Of a stretch of DNA of 64,000 bases, positions 11,513 through 22,373 are shown one piece after another. The stretch covers positions 310,001 to 374,000 of the forward strand of contig JARFXM010000004.1 in assembly GCA_029532625.1 (NCBI GenBank), in the 5' to 3' direction. The DNA comes from Lomentospora prolificans. Taxonomy: Eukaryota; Ascomycota; Sordariomycetes; Microascales; Microascaceae. Made by a program: the position numbers and the translations under genes. The notes under the pieces are model-generated. The model had not been told where the DNA came from. It did no database searches and saw nothing but the letters and a program-made list of their open reading frames with translations. The first letter of the stretch is position 1. Every line of letters starts with the position of its first letter.

Positions 11513-13186
11513 ATGCGCGGCTTTGATAAAGGACACGGCCAGCAAGCGGATGACGATAGAACTGAGATCCAGAATATCGAGTCCATCGAGTCTATCCTGT
11601 CCTACTCGGACAATACAACGGGGCTCGCAAGTACCACGACTGGGCGCTTCGACAATCAAAACACGACAGACTCTTCTGCCTCCTCCACTGGTTCGGACGA
11701 GAATCTTCCCCTTGGTCAAGCCATCAAGCGCTATCCCAAAATTGTCGGTTATTGCTTGGCACTAACAGTCATTGTTGTCGGATGGGGCTACGACCTTGTC
11801 CTCGTCGGTGCCGTTGTCGCTGTCGAGCCCTTCCAGCGCGACTACGGGGAGGTATTCGAGGGTGGATTGATCATCCCATATGTATGGCTATCTTTATGGA
11901 ACTCCGCAACTCCTATGGGTATGGCTATGGGCTCTATATTCGGCGGTTGGCTTCAAGACCGAGTCGGACGCCGGTTCAGTCTCCTTGCCGGAAGCATTAT
12001 ATGCGCCATGGGCGTCGCCATCATCTTCTTCTCTTATCTCCCATCGGATATCGCATCTATGCGAGTCATGTTCTTCGTCGGAAAAGTTGTACAAGGCTTC
12101 TCTATCGGTACTCTCAAGGTCACTGCCATGACGTACATTTCGGAGGTCGCGCCTACTGCCCTTCGTGGCTCCACCATGGCCTTGATCCCAACCGGAAACC
12201 TTCTGGGTCAACTCCTCGGATCCATAGTGGCCTACGTGATTAACGGAGTTAACAATAAGGTCGGCTACCTCGGCGCGTTTGCATCTCAATGGATCTTGGC
12301 CCTTGTTCCTTTCCTTCTCTTCCTCGTTCTTCCCGAGAGTCCAGTCTATCTCGAAGAGAAGAACCGCTCAGATGCGGCCCTTGACTCCGCCACAAGACTG
12401 TACGCTCCAAAAACTGATCCAGTCAGGGCCCTCGAAGCTATCCGCCAGAACATCCTCGAGGAAAAGACCATTAGCGCCGACGCAACGTACATAGGCTGCT
12501 TCCGCGGCACCAATCTAAGACGGACTTGGATCGTTATTCTCGCCAACCTCTTCCCCGCCCTTTTCGGGTTGGATCTCCTTGCCAAATCAAGCTACTTTTT
12601 GCAAATTATTGGCATGAAGTCCAGCATCAGTCTGATGATTCTTATCGGAGGTATTGTTGCCGGAACTGCCGCCAACGGCCTGGGTATCTGGGTTCTGTCT
12701 AAAGTCGGTCGACGCAAGGTTTCTATCATCTCTCTTGCAGGTGCCGGAATTTTCTGGTGCGGCATCGGCGTCACTGGCTTTTGGGATAAGCCCGTTGTCG
12801 CTTACGTAGTTGCCGGCGTCATGATTGCAATCATCATCGTCTGCGGCATGGGTGTCTGGCCTGCCGCGTACGCCGTCATGGGCGAGGCCAGTTCCCTTAG
12901 GCTACGCGCAAAGACCCAAGGCCTCGGCGGCGTTGCCCAGCAGGCTTCGTCCGTCGGCATGAGTTTCGCCATCCCCTACGCCTTCAACCCCGACGTGGGT
13001 GATTTGGGGGGCAAATCCGCCTTCGTATACGGCGGTACCTGCCTCATTGCTATCCTTCTCTGCTGGTTTTATCTCCCCGAGATGAAAGGACGCACCCCGG
13101 CCGAGATCGACCACATGTTTAATATCCGCCTGCCTACTCGCCAGTTTGGCAAGTACAAAGTTGACGACGAGTCTCGAGAGGAGTAG
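11513..13186 (+). CDS. MFS transporter, sugar/alpha-glucoside permease type
   Basis: Single-exon 557-residue plasma-membrane permease with about twelve hydrophobic segments. After a hydrophilic N-terminus of about 75 residues come GYDLVLVGAVVAVEPFQRDY (the QRDYG position of sugar porters), GWLQDRVGRR, a PESPVYLEEK element after TM6, KVGRRK in the second half, and PEMKGRTPAEIDHMF after TM12, matching the sugar-porter PESP and PExKGRT signatures. The closest functional class is the fungal maltose/alpha-glucoside permeases, though the substrate is not fixed by sequence. The first ATG at 11513 gives a complete protein. It lies divergent from the AtuA-like gene, from which it is separated by 1.9 kb. 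Confidence 0.93.
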   Translation: MRGFDKGHGQQADDDRTEIQNIESIESILSYSDNTTGLASTTTGRFDNQNTTDSSASSTGSDENLPLGQAIKRYPKIVGYCLALTVIVVGWGYDLVLVGAVVAVEPFQRDYGEVFEGGLIIPYVWLSLWNSATPMGMAMGSIFGGWLQDRVGRRFSLLAGSIICAMGVAIIFFSYLPSDIASMRVMFFVGKVVQGFSIGTLKVTAMTYISEVAPTALRGSTMALIPTGNLLGQLLGSIVAYVINGVNNKVGYLGAFASQWILALVPFLLFLVLPESPVYLEEKNRSDAALDSATRLYAPKTDPVRALEAIRQNILEEKTISADATYIGCFRGTNLRRTWIVILANLFPALFGLDLLAKSSYFLQIIGMKSSISLMILIGGIVAGTAANGLGIWVLSKVGRRKVSIISLAGAGIFWCGIGVTGFWDKPVVAYVVAGVMIAIIIVCGMGVWPAAYAVMGEASSLRLRAKTQGLGGVAQQASSVGMSFAIPYAFNPDVGDLGGKSAFVYGGTCLIAILLCWFYLPEMKGRTPAEIDHMFNIRLPTRQFGKYKVDDESREE

Positions 13187-13632
13187 CTTATCTCCGGTTC
13201 GGAGCTCTGGATGATTTTTGGGATAGCAACAGCATAGATATCGTGATTTTGGGTCATTCGGATTTTACACGGTGAAAATGGAATGGATATTGGAACGAGC
13301 TCTCAGGGTGTGTTGATTTGCTCCGGCTTCTGCATTGGAACACGACGAGGCGAGTCTTATTAAAATGGCGTTTGCATTGTAGCAATTAATAAAGGGATTT
13401 ACGAAATTGCATTCGTCTAGTCTGAGGTTTTGTCTTTTCCTCATCCAACATTATCATATGGATCCTATTGTAAAAAGACATGATTTTAACGAGCTTCATG
13501 TATAATAGTACTAGGAAATGTCTCCAGCAAAATCAGCGACGTGATGCAATTCCCTAGGCTCCACTCAAAATATGGGATAATCTCAAAAAGCGAGCAAGTC
13601 CGTAGCGCCCAGTATCACTAAGAACCGGTGTC
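13187..13632. other. 3' intergenic region between convergent genes
   Basis: AT-rich spacer between the ends of the sugar transporter and the lipase; no gene seen. Confidence 0.6.
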
Positions 13633-15202
13633 TTAGGTATTATCTTGGGTATTTTTTACGTTGTAATGAAAGCCACCTGGTAGATGTTAGCAGGTGGAAC
13701 TGAATACAAAGCTCGAGGCACTTATTGATGTTTGTAGACTTACCGATGCTGAGTTGCTGACCTGAAAACAGCTGGCTGCCGTAGAACGCTACGCCGCCAT
13801 TGGCAACATTGCCGCTGTGATGAACGGGACTTCCCTGAGCCTGCGCTGGAACGATGCCATTTGTCTGCTGCTGTTTAGTGCCATGACGCTTTTCGAGGAG
13901 TGGTGACGGGTTACCACATACCAAGGCTGCCTCTGCCTCTGCCTCCTGTTTCAAGGCATCGATCCATCTGCGTAGCTCTCCAACGACCTTGATATAGCCT
14001 GGGCTATCATCACCGCCGAATCTCACCATGTCCTTGTGGTTTTCATGAATACCGATCGAGTCGTAGGGATCAATCTTGGCCGACGCGGCGGGGACAATCT
14101 ACCAGGTGCGTCAGTCAGCCTGTCCCGGGAAAGCTGGAAGTAGCGAGATAACTTACGGTCCCGATAACTGGCAGAGGCAGCTCCTCATAAAAGCAGGTAA
14201 TATTGATCGGGCGCGCCTGGTCCTTCCGCCACTCCAGAAATTTCATAAACCGTTCCTGGAGTAGATCCAGCCTTGGCTCTTCCTTGTTCAACCTCTTGAC
14301 CAGCTCCGAGTTGTCCTGCTTGACATAGTTGAGCGCCGAGGCAAGAATACTTCCCCATTGAGCCTGCTCAGATCCCCGATGCGGAGTGCCCATGAAGGCG
14401 ATAGCAGCTGTGGAGTCGGCAACAGCGGCAATGTGGGAAGTGTGGTTAGCGCGCGACTCGTTGGCGTGGAGCAGTGCCGTCTTGAGGACGAGTCCTCCCA
14501 GACTGTGTACGACGAAAATCAGGGGCCGGTTAGCCTCCGCTCCACGCCGAAAGTTGGCGAGATCCGCACAGAGATTTGCGGCGTGCTGCTCGATCGAATT
14601 AGTGGAGACGACTCCAAAAGGTCGCCGATCCACGACGTTCGCGTCATAGCCCCAAGAAGCGATGCGTGCTTCTGGGATGCCATGGTCCGAATCTGGCAGA
14701 AGATCTTTTGGCCAAAAACAGGCCGTCCTTTTCCCGGCATTGCGGGTCCAAGTGGCGTCCCGGGTTCCGGTGAGTCCGTGGATAAAGATGATGCTAGGAC
14801 GTGTTAGTGGCGGATTTCAAGTGCCAAGGTATGCAGCCCTGCAGCAAGTAAAAGGATGAGATCCGGGGCGCGCATGGGACAGGGGCCAAGAAAAAAACTT
14901 ACTCGGCGACCGGCTCCACAGGTTGATGAAGAATGTCCAGCCCGAACGCTCCCTGCGTCGACCGAGCATGTGTCGAGCGGGTTTCAGGAGCAGGCCTGCT
15001 TCGGGTTGTTAGCCAAGTGCAGGGGTAATCGCATTCATTATCGCTGGTGTCCTCACAGCTTCGACGGGAGCTCGACCTCTCGGCCTTCAGGACTGGCAAT
15101 TACAACATCTTGAGGCCCGACGGGAACCAAAGCCTGGGTTGGCTCACCCGCTCCTGCTTGTTTCTTTGCTTTGCTGTCTTTCTTGTGCTTCCACAGCGGC
15201 AT
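13633..15202 (-). CDS. SesB-like alpha/beta hydrolase (lipase) with C-terminal candidate amyloid motif
   Basis: Predicted 407-residue protein from six exons: 15202-15057, 14995-14903, 14793-14157, 14098-13922, 13870-13744, 13676-13633. All frames join cleanly at GT-AG sites. The core is an alpha/beta hydrolase: IIFIHGLTG (oxyanion region), RIASWGYDANVV, nucleophile elbow FVVHSLGGLVLK, FMGTPHRGS, and a C-terminal IGIHENHKDMVRF carrying the likely catalytic His. This pattern is typical of the lipases associated with fungal NLRs (SesB type), either as an NLR effector domain or as a separate gene. After the hydrolase comes a Gln/Ala-rich linker, then a Gly/Asn-rich motif GNVANGGVAFYGSQ and, across the last intron, GGFHYN. 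A matching motif begins the neighbouring NLR. Likely role: cell-death or defence effector acting on lipids when the NLR is triggered (inference). Confidence 0.88.
13655..13820 (-). other. Candidate amyloid-signalling motif, effector copy
   Basis: The C-terminal tail of the lipase reads SGNVANGGVAFYGSQ, nine residues later GG-F-H. The last intron (13743-13677) splits the first Gly of this Gly-Gly after base 1 of the codon. Its partner in the NLR has the same core, spacing within one residue, and the same intron position and phase. Confidence 0.65.
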
Positions 15203-16038
15203 AGCTGGTTAATGTCTGATTGTCTGGTGAATAATAGAAGGAGAAGTTCGCTGATTTTAGAAGACTCTTTGAATAATATTCTAAGCGACACATTTGAAAG
15301 CCTTGTTCACTGCCCGTCCAAAAGAAAAACTGCGTCAGTCACTACAAGAGCGGCGTTCGGGCTCAGCGAGTCGCCGTTTGTGCCGCGCGCTCTTCTTTGG
15401 CTCTGCTTGGCTGTGGAGCGAAGGACGATGAAACACGCAGGTCCATGCCGTCGCCCAGGAGGATCCGCCCGCCCTCCCCGAGCGCTTTGTTTCTTCACTG
15501 ACAACCTGGACGCCTACCCACGTGATGAGCTGGACAATTAAATCCAGTTCTTCTCATAATAGTCCCAAGCTAAGGATCTTGTCTCGCTTCGTGGGTGGGT
15601 TGGAAATGCGCCTTTCCTAGTTGGGTCGAGGCGCAGCACTTCGGAGCCAATATTCTGAGCCTCGCGCAGCTCGACATGCCCCGAATGGCATTTATTGCGC
15701 ATTAGTGCGTCAACCTATTGCCCAAATGACCAGTAAAATCGAGGGCGGGAGGCACAACCCCTTGCCACGCGTGCGGGACACATCGGCGCAGAGGAAAAAG
15801 GGGGAGAATGAGGGGACAGGAGTCGAGGTGTCCAGAGCTCCAGTGAAACAGCGGCCTGAATGGGCTGAGCCGGGCACTCGTCGCCCTGCATTCGCACCGC
15901 CACATCAGCTGCGCAAACCAAGGTGGCGGAACGCATGTCAGATCCAGATATCTAGCTGTTGAAATACGTCCTTGTGATTCTTGGCGATTTCCTTCACTTG
16001 CACTGAGAGCCACAGATCTTGGTATTGTGAGGAACATA
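15203..16038. promoter_or_regulatory. Shared intergenic region of the divergent lipase and NLR genes
   Basis: The two start codons are 836 bases apart and point away from each other, so both promoters must lie here, allowing joint control of effector and receptor. No third gene is convincing, although short frames exist. No specific operator was identified. Confidence 0.6.
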
Positions 16039-19000
16039 ATGGTCGGCCCTAGAAATGAGCTTGCCCGGAGGGTAGGCGATGTCGCGCAGGTTACTTCTCA
16101 GGCTCAAAATGTCCAACAGTATCCCCTTAGGGTCGCTCCGGATGCGTTGGCGGACGCGAGACATGGACTGCAGCATACTGGAGACCTTCAAACCGGTGCC
16201 GTAGGGTTCTACGGATCACAAGGTTTGAGAGAAGTCAAATATCTTGGTAGGTTGCGTCATCACCTTATTCCTCATCATTGAGCCCTTCTCTAACGCAAAA
16301 CCTTAGGCGGGGTTCATCATCACCATGGCGGTGAGCCGGCTATTACTCCAGAGGTGCCCGTGGACATCTCAACGCAGCTAGACGCACCTGATCTCGAGCT
16401 GGACCTCGATCAAATGGACTACGACCGGTGCCCAAACACTGGAACGTGGCTTCTCGAAACGCAGCAATTTCAGGACTTCCTCGAGTCGCCAAGCTCCAGT
16501 TACTTCCACCTCTGTGGTAATCCAGGCTCGGGCAAGAGTTTCCTAACCTCCAAAGTCATAGACGATCTGCGCGATCGTTGCACTACGGAATCAGACACCG
16601 CCTTGATCTATTTTCTCTGCGACGCCAAGACCGGTGCCTCGAATCGGCGGACTTCGCAAGCAGTCCTGTCAACCTGGACGGCCCAGCTTCTGGACCAGCT
16701 GTCCTCCTTAGATCCCGTATTCGTCCGCAAAAGCGTAGAAGCGTTCGGGATTGTCAGAAAGAAGACCAACCACATCCCCGAAGGACAGCTATTTCGAGTA
16801 TTGCACAAATGTCTCCAGCGCATGCAGGAGTGTGTAATTGTCGTGGATGCGGTGGACGAGTGCGATGACTGGAATAACCTACTCCAGATTGCTACCAGGC
16901 TACTGGATACCAAAGCCTGCGTGTTCAAATTCTTCTTTTCTTCTCAGAAGGTGATGGGTATCCCGTATGTTATATCTCGTCTCCCAGTAACCAACAAATA
17001 CCGGATCGATGTTACCGCAGACGAGATGCAGGCAGATATCTCCCGCTATGTGGAGTGGAGGACCAGGACCCTGGATCTCCGTAGCTTGGGACCCCCTGAG
17101 CATGCAAGGGATGCGCTGATCAAGGGGTGTGACGGACTCTTTCTACTCGTTCGCCTGCGCCTTGACATTCTCACCCGGGATATCCTCCCCCTTGGTACCG
17201 ATATCAAGACAGCCCTTAGTGAACTGCCCGAGGACTTGTTCCCCTTATACGAGCGCCTGCTCAACCGCCTCGACGATAAACACAAGGCCCTTGCGCAACT
17301 TCTATTCATCTGGGTTATCCACGCCCAACGCGTTCTAACAGTCTCTGAACTCGCGGAAGCCCTTCGACACGAACTTGGGCCCACGGAAGCCGCTGACCTG
17401 CCATCTCTGACGGAGTCCGAGATAGAGGGTCTCAGCGGAGGTTTGATCGAAATTAGCGACGGAAGAGTTCGTCTGGCACACACTACAGTACGCCATTTTG
17501 CAGCGGTGTACGACTGGGGGCCACTTGCCAAGGTCCAGGACCTGGGTGTGCAGGCCATGAATGAACGACTCCTATCGAGGTGCCTCAACTACATCACTAC
17601 ACCAGCTTTGGTATCCGCAATTACCTCCTCTTTTGAACTAACCTCCCAAATTCAAGATGACTGGCCTTTGGCGGACTACGCCCAAAGGAGCTGGTTCGAT
17701 CACCTCCAATTGTGCTCCTGCGACAATGTTGAGCTCAGCAGACAAGTAAGCGGTTTTATCAATTCCGATGCGAGTCTAGCGTGGTGGATGTGCTACACAA
17801 CCCAACTCGAGATGCACAACTGGTGGAGCATTCCTGAGATATCGGCCGACCTTACTATATGGCTACGGACCAACTGCAAAGCCTACATTGCCGAGGAAGA
17901 CGCCGCGGATATAGTTTACCAACTGTGTCGGCGCCACCTAGAGGTGATGAAGGCCGAAAAGACGCCGCCGAGGGTCGACCTCTACGTCCCGACACTTCTA
18001 AGACTCGCCAGCCAAAAGGTCGAGTACGGATTCCCCCAAGAATCCGAGCAATACCTCCAGGAGGCGATCGACCTAGCTCGCGACAAGACCATGGCCAACT
18101 CAACACTCTTGAAGATCCAAGCTCTACTAGACCAATCTGAGCTAATGCGCATCCTCGGCCGCCATGACGACGCTCGACTGATCGCACGCGAGCTAGAGAA
18201 AGAGATAGCGGAAGCTGAAGGCGACTATGACCGACAATCCATTGCCATTGAACTGAACAACGCAGCTACGGCGCTGGAATGCCGAGAGATAGGTGAAGCC
18301 GAGCAGATCCTGAGACCGCTAACAGATAAGGCGCGAACACTTCTCGACCGTAACGATCCGGACACGCTTTCCGTCATCCATACGCTCGCCACGGCATGCT
18401 ACGAGCACGGCAATTATGTCGAGGCTGGTACCCTATGGGACGTCCGCCAGTTCAAAGCCGTCCTGGGAAAGACGCATCCCAGCACGTTGTCGGTGATGGA
18501 GTGTGTGTCGAACCTCTATGCTGCGCAGGGAAAAGTCACCGAGGCAAGGAAACTACGTCAGGAGTCGGTGATGTTGCGTCAAGCAAGACAAAGCAACAAG
18601 ACCATTGGAATGGTTCGTGGTGAGCTCGGCCTCGCATACTGCCAACACAACGAAAAGAACTCCGCTACAGCCCTATCTATGGCAACGCGTCTTCTAGATA
18701 GGGCAAGCGGCATGTGGCCCGATGACCACTATGTGATTCTGGAAATCAAGATTGGCTTGTCAGAGTTCTCGAAAGCTTGTGAGAAATACGCCGACGCTGA
18801 GAAACTGGAACGCTTTGTTTTGCAGATGAGAGAGCGGACCCAGGGAAGCCGACACGCGTGGACCCTGCAAGAGAAGACTCGGCTAGCGGCCACGCTGACC
18901 GCGCAAAACAAATACTCAGCCGCCGTAGAACTTCTCACAGATGTTGTTACAATACGCAGAGAGTATTATAAAACTGACAGTTTCGGCTTACATCATGCGC

Positions 19001-20898
19001 TGGAGCAGCTGTCAAGGGTGCGGCGATACATGGGGCAGTACCAAGAATCCCTAGATCTGTGTCTGGAGAATCTTAAGGCTGCTCGAGCCCTCGGCGGCGA
19101 GGATAACACTCTCGCCCTTACATCGCTCGCCGGAGTTGCGTTGGCTAAGGAACAATTGGGCGAGAGGGATGAGGCCGAGCGCATCAATCGAGAACTCCTC
19201 GCCAACTGGGAACGTATTAGTGGTGCCAAAGGCCCAAACACGCTCGTATCCATGATAAACTTGGCTGCCACACTACGAAACAACGGCAAGTGCCAGGAGG
19301 CGGAGGAGCTGGGACAGCGAGTGCTCGACATACGCATGGAACTGCTAGGCGAACACCACCCTGACGTCCTTTCCGCCATGAGTGGCCTCGCAATATCGAA
19401 GAGAGTGCTTGGAAAGCTAGCCGAGGCGGAAGCCTTAGAGCAAAAGGTGTACGACGTACGCTCTACCGTGATTGGAGGCAAGTTGGAGACCCTATCGGCC
19501 ATGGGAAGTCTCGCCCTCACGAAGAGACGCGCCAAAAAGCTAAAAGAGGCGGAAGAGCTCGAGCGGGCCGTGGTAAAGGGGAGGCAGGAAGCCATGGGCA
19601 CGGATGAACACCCAGATGTCGCTACGGCGATGGCTAACCTTGGCATCACGCTAATGGAACTCAATAAACTCGAAGAAGCGGAGAAGTTAGAAGAGAAAGT
19701 TTTGGAGATTCGAAAGAAGCTTAGCCCAACTGGCGGAGACACACTCCTCGCCATGGCGAATCTCGCAATAACGAAGCGGAAACTTGGGAAGCTTGAAGAA
19801 GCGGAAGCTCTCGAGGAACGCGTTTGCGAAAGACGTAGAGAGCAGCAAGCTACCGACCCTTCCGCGCTGCTCGACGCAATGGGCAGTCTGGCCATCACGC
19901 AAACCCAACTCGGAAAGTACGAAGCCGCAGAGAAGCTAGAGGAGGAGGTATTCGCGGCTAGAAAGAGGCATGAGGGTGACGACAGCAATCGTACGCTGAT
20001 TGCAATGGGAAACTTGGCATTCACGAAGAGCAAACTCGGTCGTTTCCAGGAAGCCGAGGAGATGCAAGAGTACATCCTGGAAGCCCGCCGGAAGAATGCG
20101 GATGAAGAAAATGCATCCGAAGTCCTCACCGCCATGGGAAATCTAGCAAGTACCAAGCTTGAACTAGGAAAATTCGACGAAGCAGTCGAACTGCAACTAC
20201 ATGTGGTGAAGGTACACGAAGAGAGAAATGGGATGACGAACCCGACAATAGATGCCATGAGCAGACTGGCCTCGATCTATCTGATGCAATATCGACATGA
20301 GGAAGCTGAGGAGTTGTGTAGGAGGATTTATGATGCTCGACTTGAGGAATTCGGTCCAGACCATGATCTCGTTGCCGATGCAAAGCTATGGCTTGCCGAC
20401 TGCTACGATGTCCAGGGTTTAGGAGAAGAGTCCCATATACTATATAAGGAGGTGCTGGAGGCACGGGAGCGGGTGTACGGTCGAGACCATGCTTACACGA
20501 TTAACATAATGGAAGCAGTTTCCATGTCAGACTTGGACGGGGGCATGCTCGAGATGATGGAGGAAGTGCTGGAGTGGCGGCGAAACAAACTAGGACCGGA
20601 ACACCCGGACACGATCAAGGCCATGCACAAGCTTGGTATGAACCTCATGGTGCTCCAACGATTCGAGGAGGCACGAGCACTGCAGATCGTTGCACTAGCA
20701 TCGCGGGAAGCGAGGGTGGGGCCCCGACATATGGATACTTTAGACACGAAGGAGATGCTTGCATTAAATTACTGCTTGGACGGACAGCCGGAAATTGGCA
20801 GAGAGATATTTTTGGAGGTATTGGAGGTAATGGAGGACTTTTTCGGACCAGAGCATCCCAGGACTATTGCCGTTGCAGATGCATTGAGTCGGGTGTAG
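16039..20898 (+). CDS. NOD-like receptor: N-terminal amyloid-like motif, NACHT NTPase, tandem TPRs
   Basis: Two exons (16039-16246 and 16307-20898) give about 1599 residues. The N-terminus is short and holds a Gly-rich motif TGDLQTGAVGFYGSQ, followed across the intron by GGVHHHH. A NACHT-type NTPase follows: CPNTGTWLLE pre-helix, Walker A GNPGSGKS near 16515, Walker B VIVVDAVDECDD near 16835, then a winged-helix-like region (LFPLYERLLNRL, TVSELAEALRHEL). From about 18000 to the end there are roughly 15 kinesin-light-chain-like TPR units of 42 residues (pattern A-LE-V-R...G..HP-T-AM-NLA..LGK..EAE). This is the architecture of fungal STAND receptors that sense a ligand through repeats and trigger an effector. 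The divergent lipase is the obvious partner. No stops or frameshifts are seen, so the gene looks functional. Confidence 0.93.
16171..16333 (+). other. Candidate amyloid-signalling motif, receptor copy
   Basis: QHTGDLQTGAVGFYGSQ lies at the end of exon 1, then eight residues, then GGVHHHH in exon 2. The intron (16247-16306) splits the first Gly codon after its first base. Compare the lipase motif: HHSGNVANGGVAFYGSQ, nine residues, GGFHYN. In effector/receptor amyloid pairs the receptor copy is N-terminal to the NTPase, as here. Confidence 0.65.
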
Positions 20899-21160
20899 AC
20901 ACGAAAGGCTGATGAATAGCTACTAAAGAGTCTATATTAGGTATTTCAATTGCAACGAGGTAAAGAGTGATACGGGGAACTTGTACTGGCTTGTCACAGG
21001 TCAAATACCGAACAGGTAACTAAACTAAGCCTAGAGTCGACGTCGCGTTGATGGCGTGGCCACCAGACGATATTATAACCACCGCCAAGAGCGTCGACCG
21101 TCACCGTCACACAGCAACAGGCAGCAGACGAAGATGATCCATTGGTGGGGCCGGAGGGAG
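20899..21160. other. Intergenic, no gene
   Basis: Spacer between the NLR end and the degraded repeat; nothing recognised. Confidence 0.5.
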
Positions 21161-21240
21161 AATGTTGGACTAAAAATGGGACAGGGGAACATTCCCTATC
21201 CATTAGTTAAGAGGTCTTAAAGATGCTTTTAACCTGTCGA
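21161..21240. repeat. Degraded dispersed repeat, copy 1
   Basis: About 75 bases match 30207-30280 with scattered differences, mostly transitions plus a few small indels. Shared words include CCTATCCATTAG, TCTTAAAGATGCTT and AACCTGTC. It lies in non-coding DNA just upstream of the HAD gene. The element type is unknown; it could be the end of a decayed transposon. Confidence 0.7.
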
Positions 21241-21403
21241 CAGAGAATAATGTTGGCAGCTGAGAAACGGCCGGTCACGTGACATGATCGGGTGTCACGC
21301 ACAGACAACATTAATGCTCGACTTTGTAAATGCGAGTTGGCAACATGCCAGTCAGCGATCAGTAACAGCGAGCTTCGTAAAGCAGTGCCGTTGTTGTCGG
21401 AGA

Positions 21404-22373
21404 ATGGCGAGGCCGAATCTCTTACTTTGTTTTGACGCATTTGGGACGCTCTTCAGGCCCAAAGCCCCCGTTGCCAAGCAATACGCCGAGGTCGCGCGGC
21501 AATGTGGGTTGAGTGGCTTCAGTGACGATGAGCTACAATCGTCCTTACGGGCGGCCATCAAGGAACAGGCCAAGTTGAATCCCAATTACGGAAAGGCCAC
21601 TGGACTAGGCGCTACAAAGTGGTGGATAAATGTAGGTTTCCTGCCCTCTTCTCCGCTCGCCGTCACCTTGTTGCCGTTGGTATCATTGACGTAGAATCAA
21701 GGTTATCCACGCAACGATGGAGCCATTTATCGGGAATAAACAAGTGCTCCCCGAAGACTTAGGTCCCAGGCTTCTCCATCGGTTTGCATCTAGCGAAGGA
21801 TACGAAGCCGACTCGGACTTGGTGTCTATCATGCGGGCGCTCAAGCAGCGAAATGATCAAAACCGGTTCGACAAAATTGCCATCGGAGTCATTACAAACA
21901 CGGATGATCGAGTACCAAGCGTCCTCACATCCCTTGGCCTAAACGTCAGTCCTGCCAGGTACGGCACCGATCTAGATGCTGGCGCGTCGATCAGTCCTGA
22001 CAACGACATTGATTTCCATTGCATGTCGTATGATTGCGGCGTTGAGAAACCGGACAAGCGCATATTTGAGGCCGCAGAGCTGATGCTTGCGAGATTACTG
22101 GCTTCGCAGGGAGGAAAGACCCTCGATGACGCTAAAGTGGATGTACAGGCATGGCGAAAAGTGCAGGTTGGCGACGATTACGCCAAGGACGCTGTTGGTG
22201 CTATTAACGCGGGCTGGAATGCTGTTTTCCTTGATGTTGGTGGAGAGTCGCCCGAGCTAGCCAAACTAGAAGATCACCATTCCCAAACACTAGATGAATT
22301 ATTCAAAGATAGTCCCATAGTTAGAGTTCAGAGCCTGCAGGGCCTAAAGAAGTGGCTCTCGGGCGAGTCGTGA
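21404..22373 (+). CDS. HAD-superfamily hydrolase, HDHD3/Dpi35-like
   Basis: Two exons; the intron at about 21631-21700 ends in ATCAAG so that WIN joins VIHATMEPF. Motif I is CFDAFGTLF: the nucleophilic Asp followed by A-F-G-T, like L-2-haloacid dehalogenase and HDHD3-type members rather than the DxDGT phosphatases. Motif II is VITNTDD, motif III Lys sits in GVEKPDKRIFE, and motif IV is VGDDYAKDAVGAINAGW. VAKQYAEVARQCGL and NPNYGK in the cap region resemble yeast Dpi35 (YMR130W). The protein is probably a small cytosolic hydrolase; its substrate is unknown. Confidence 0.88.

Noticed and set aside
13655..16333. Calling the shared motif HET-s HRAM, sigma, PP or RHIM outright
   Set aside because: The placement fits amyloid motifs, but the core GxVxFYGSQ does not clearly match those consensus patterns from memory, so only the general class is claimed.
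17046..17588. A 180-codon minus-strand frame over the NACHT region
   Set aside because: Arg/Ser-rich shadow of the receptor coding strand.
18993..20258. A 421-codon Ser-rich open frame on the minus strand
   Set aside because: It is the antisense shadow of the TPR repeats of the NLR; its composition simply mirrors the Glu/Ala/Leu-rich coding strand, and it has no domain.
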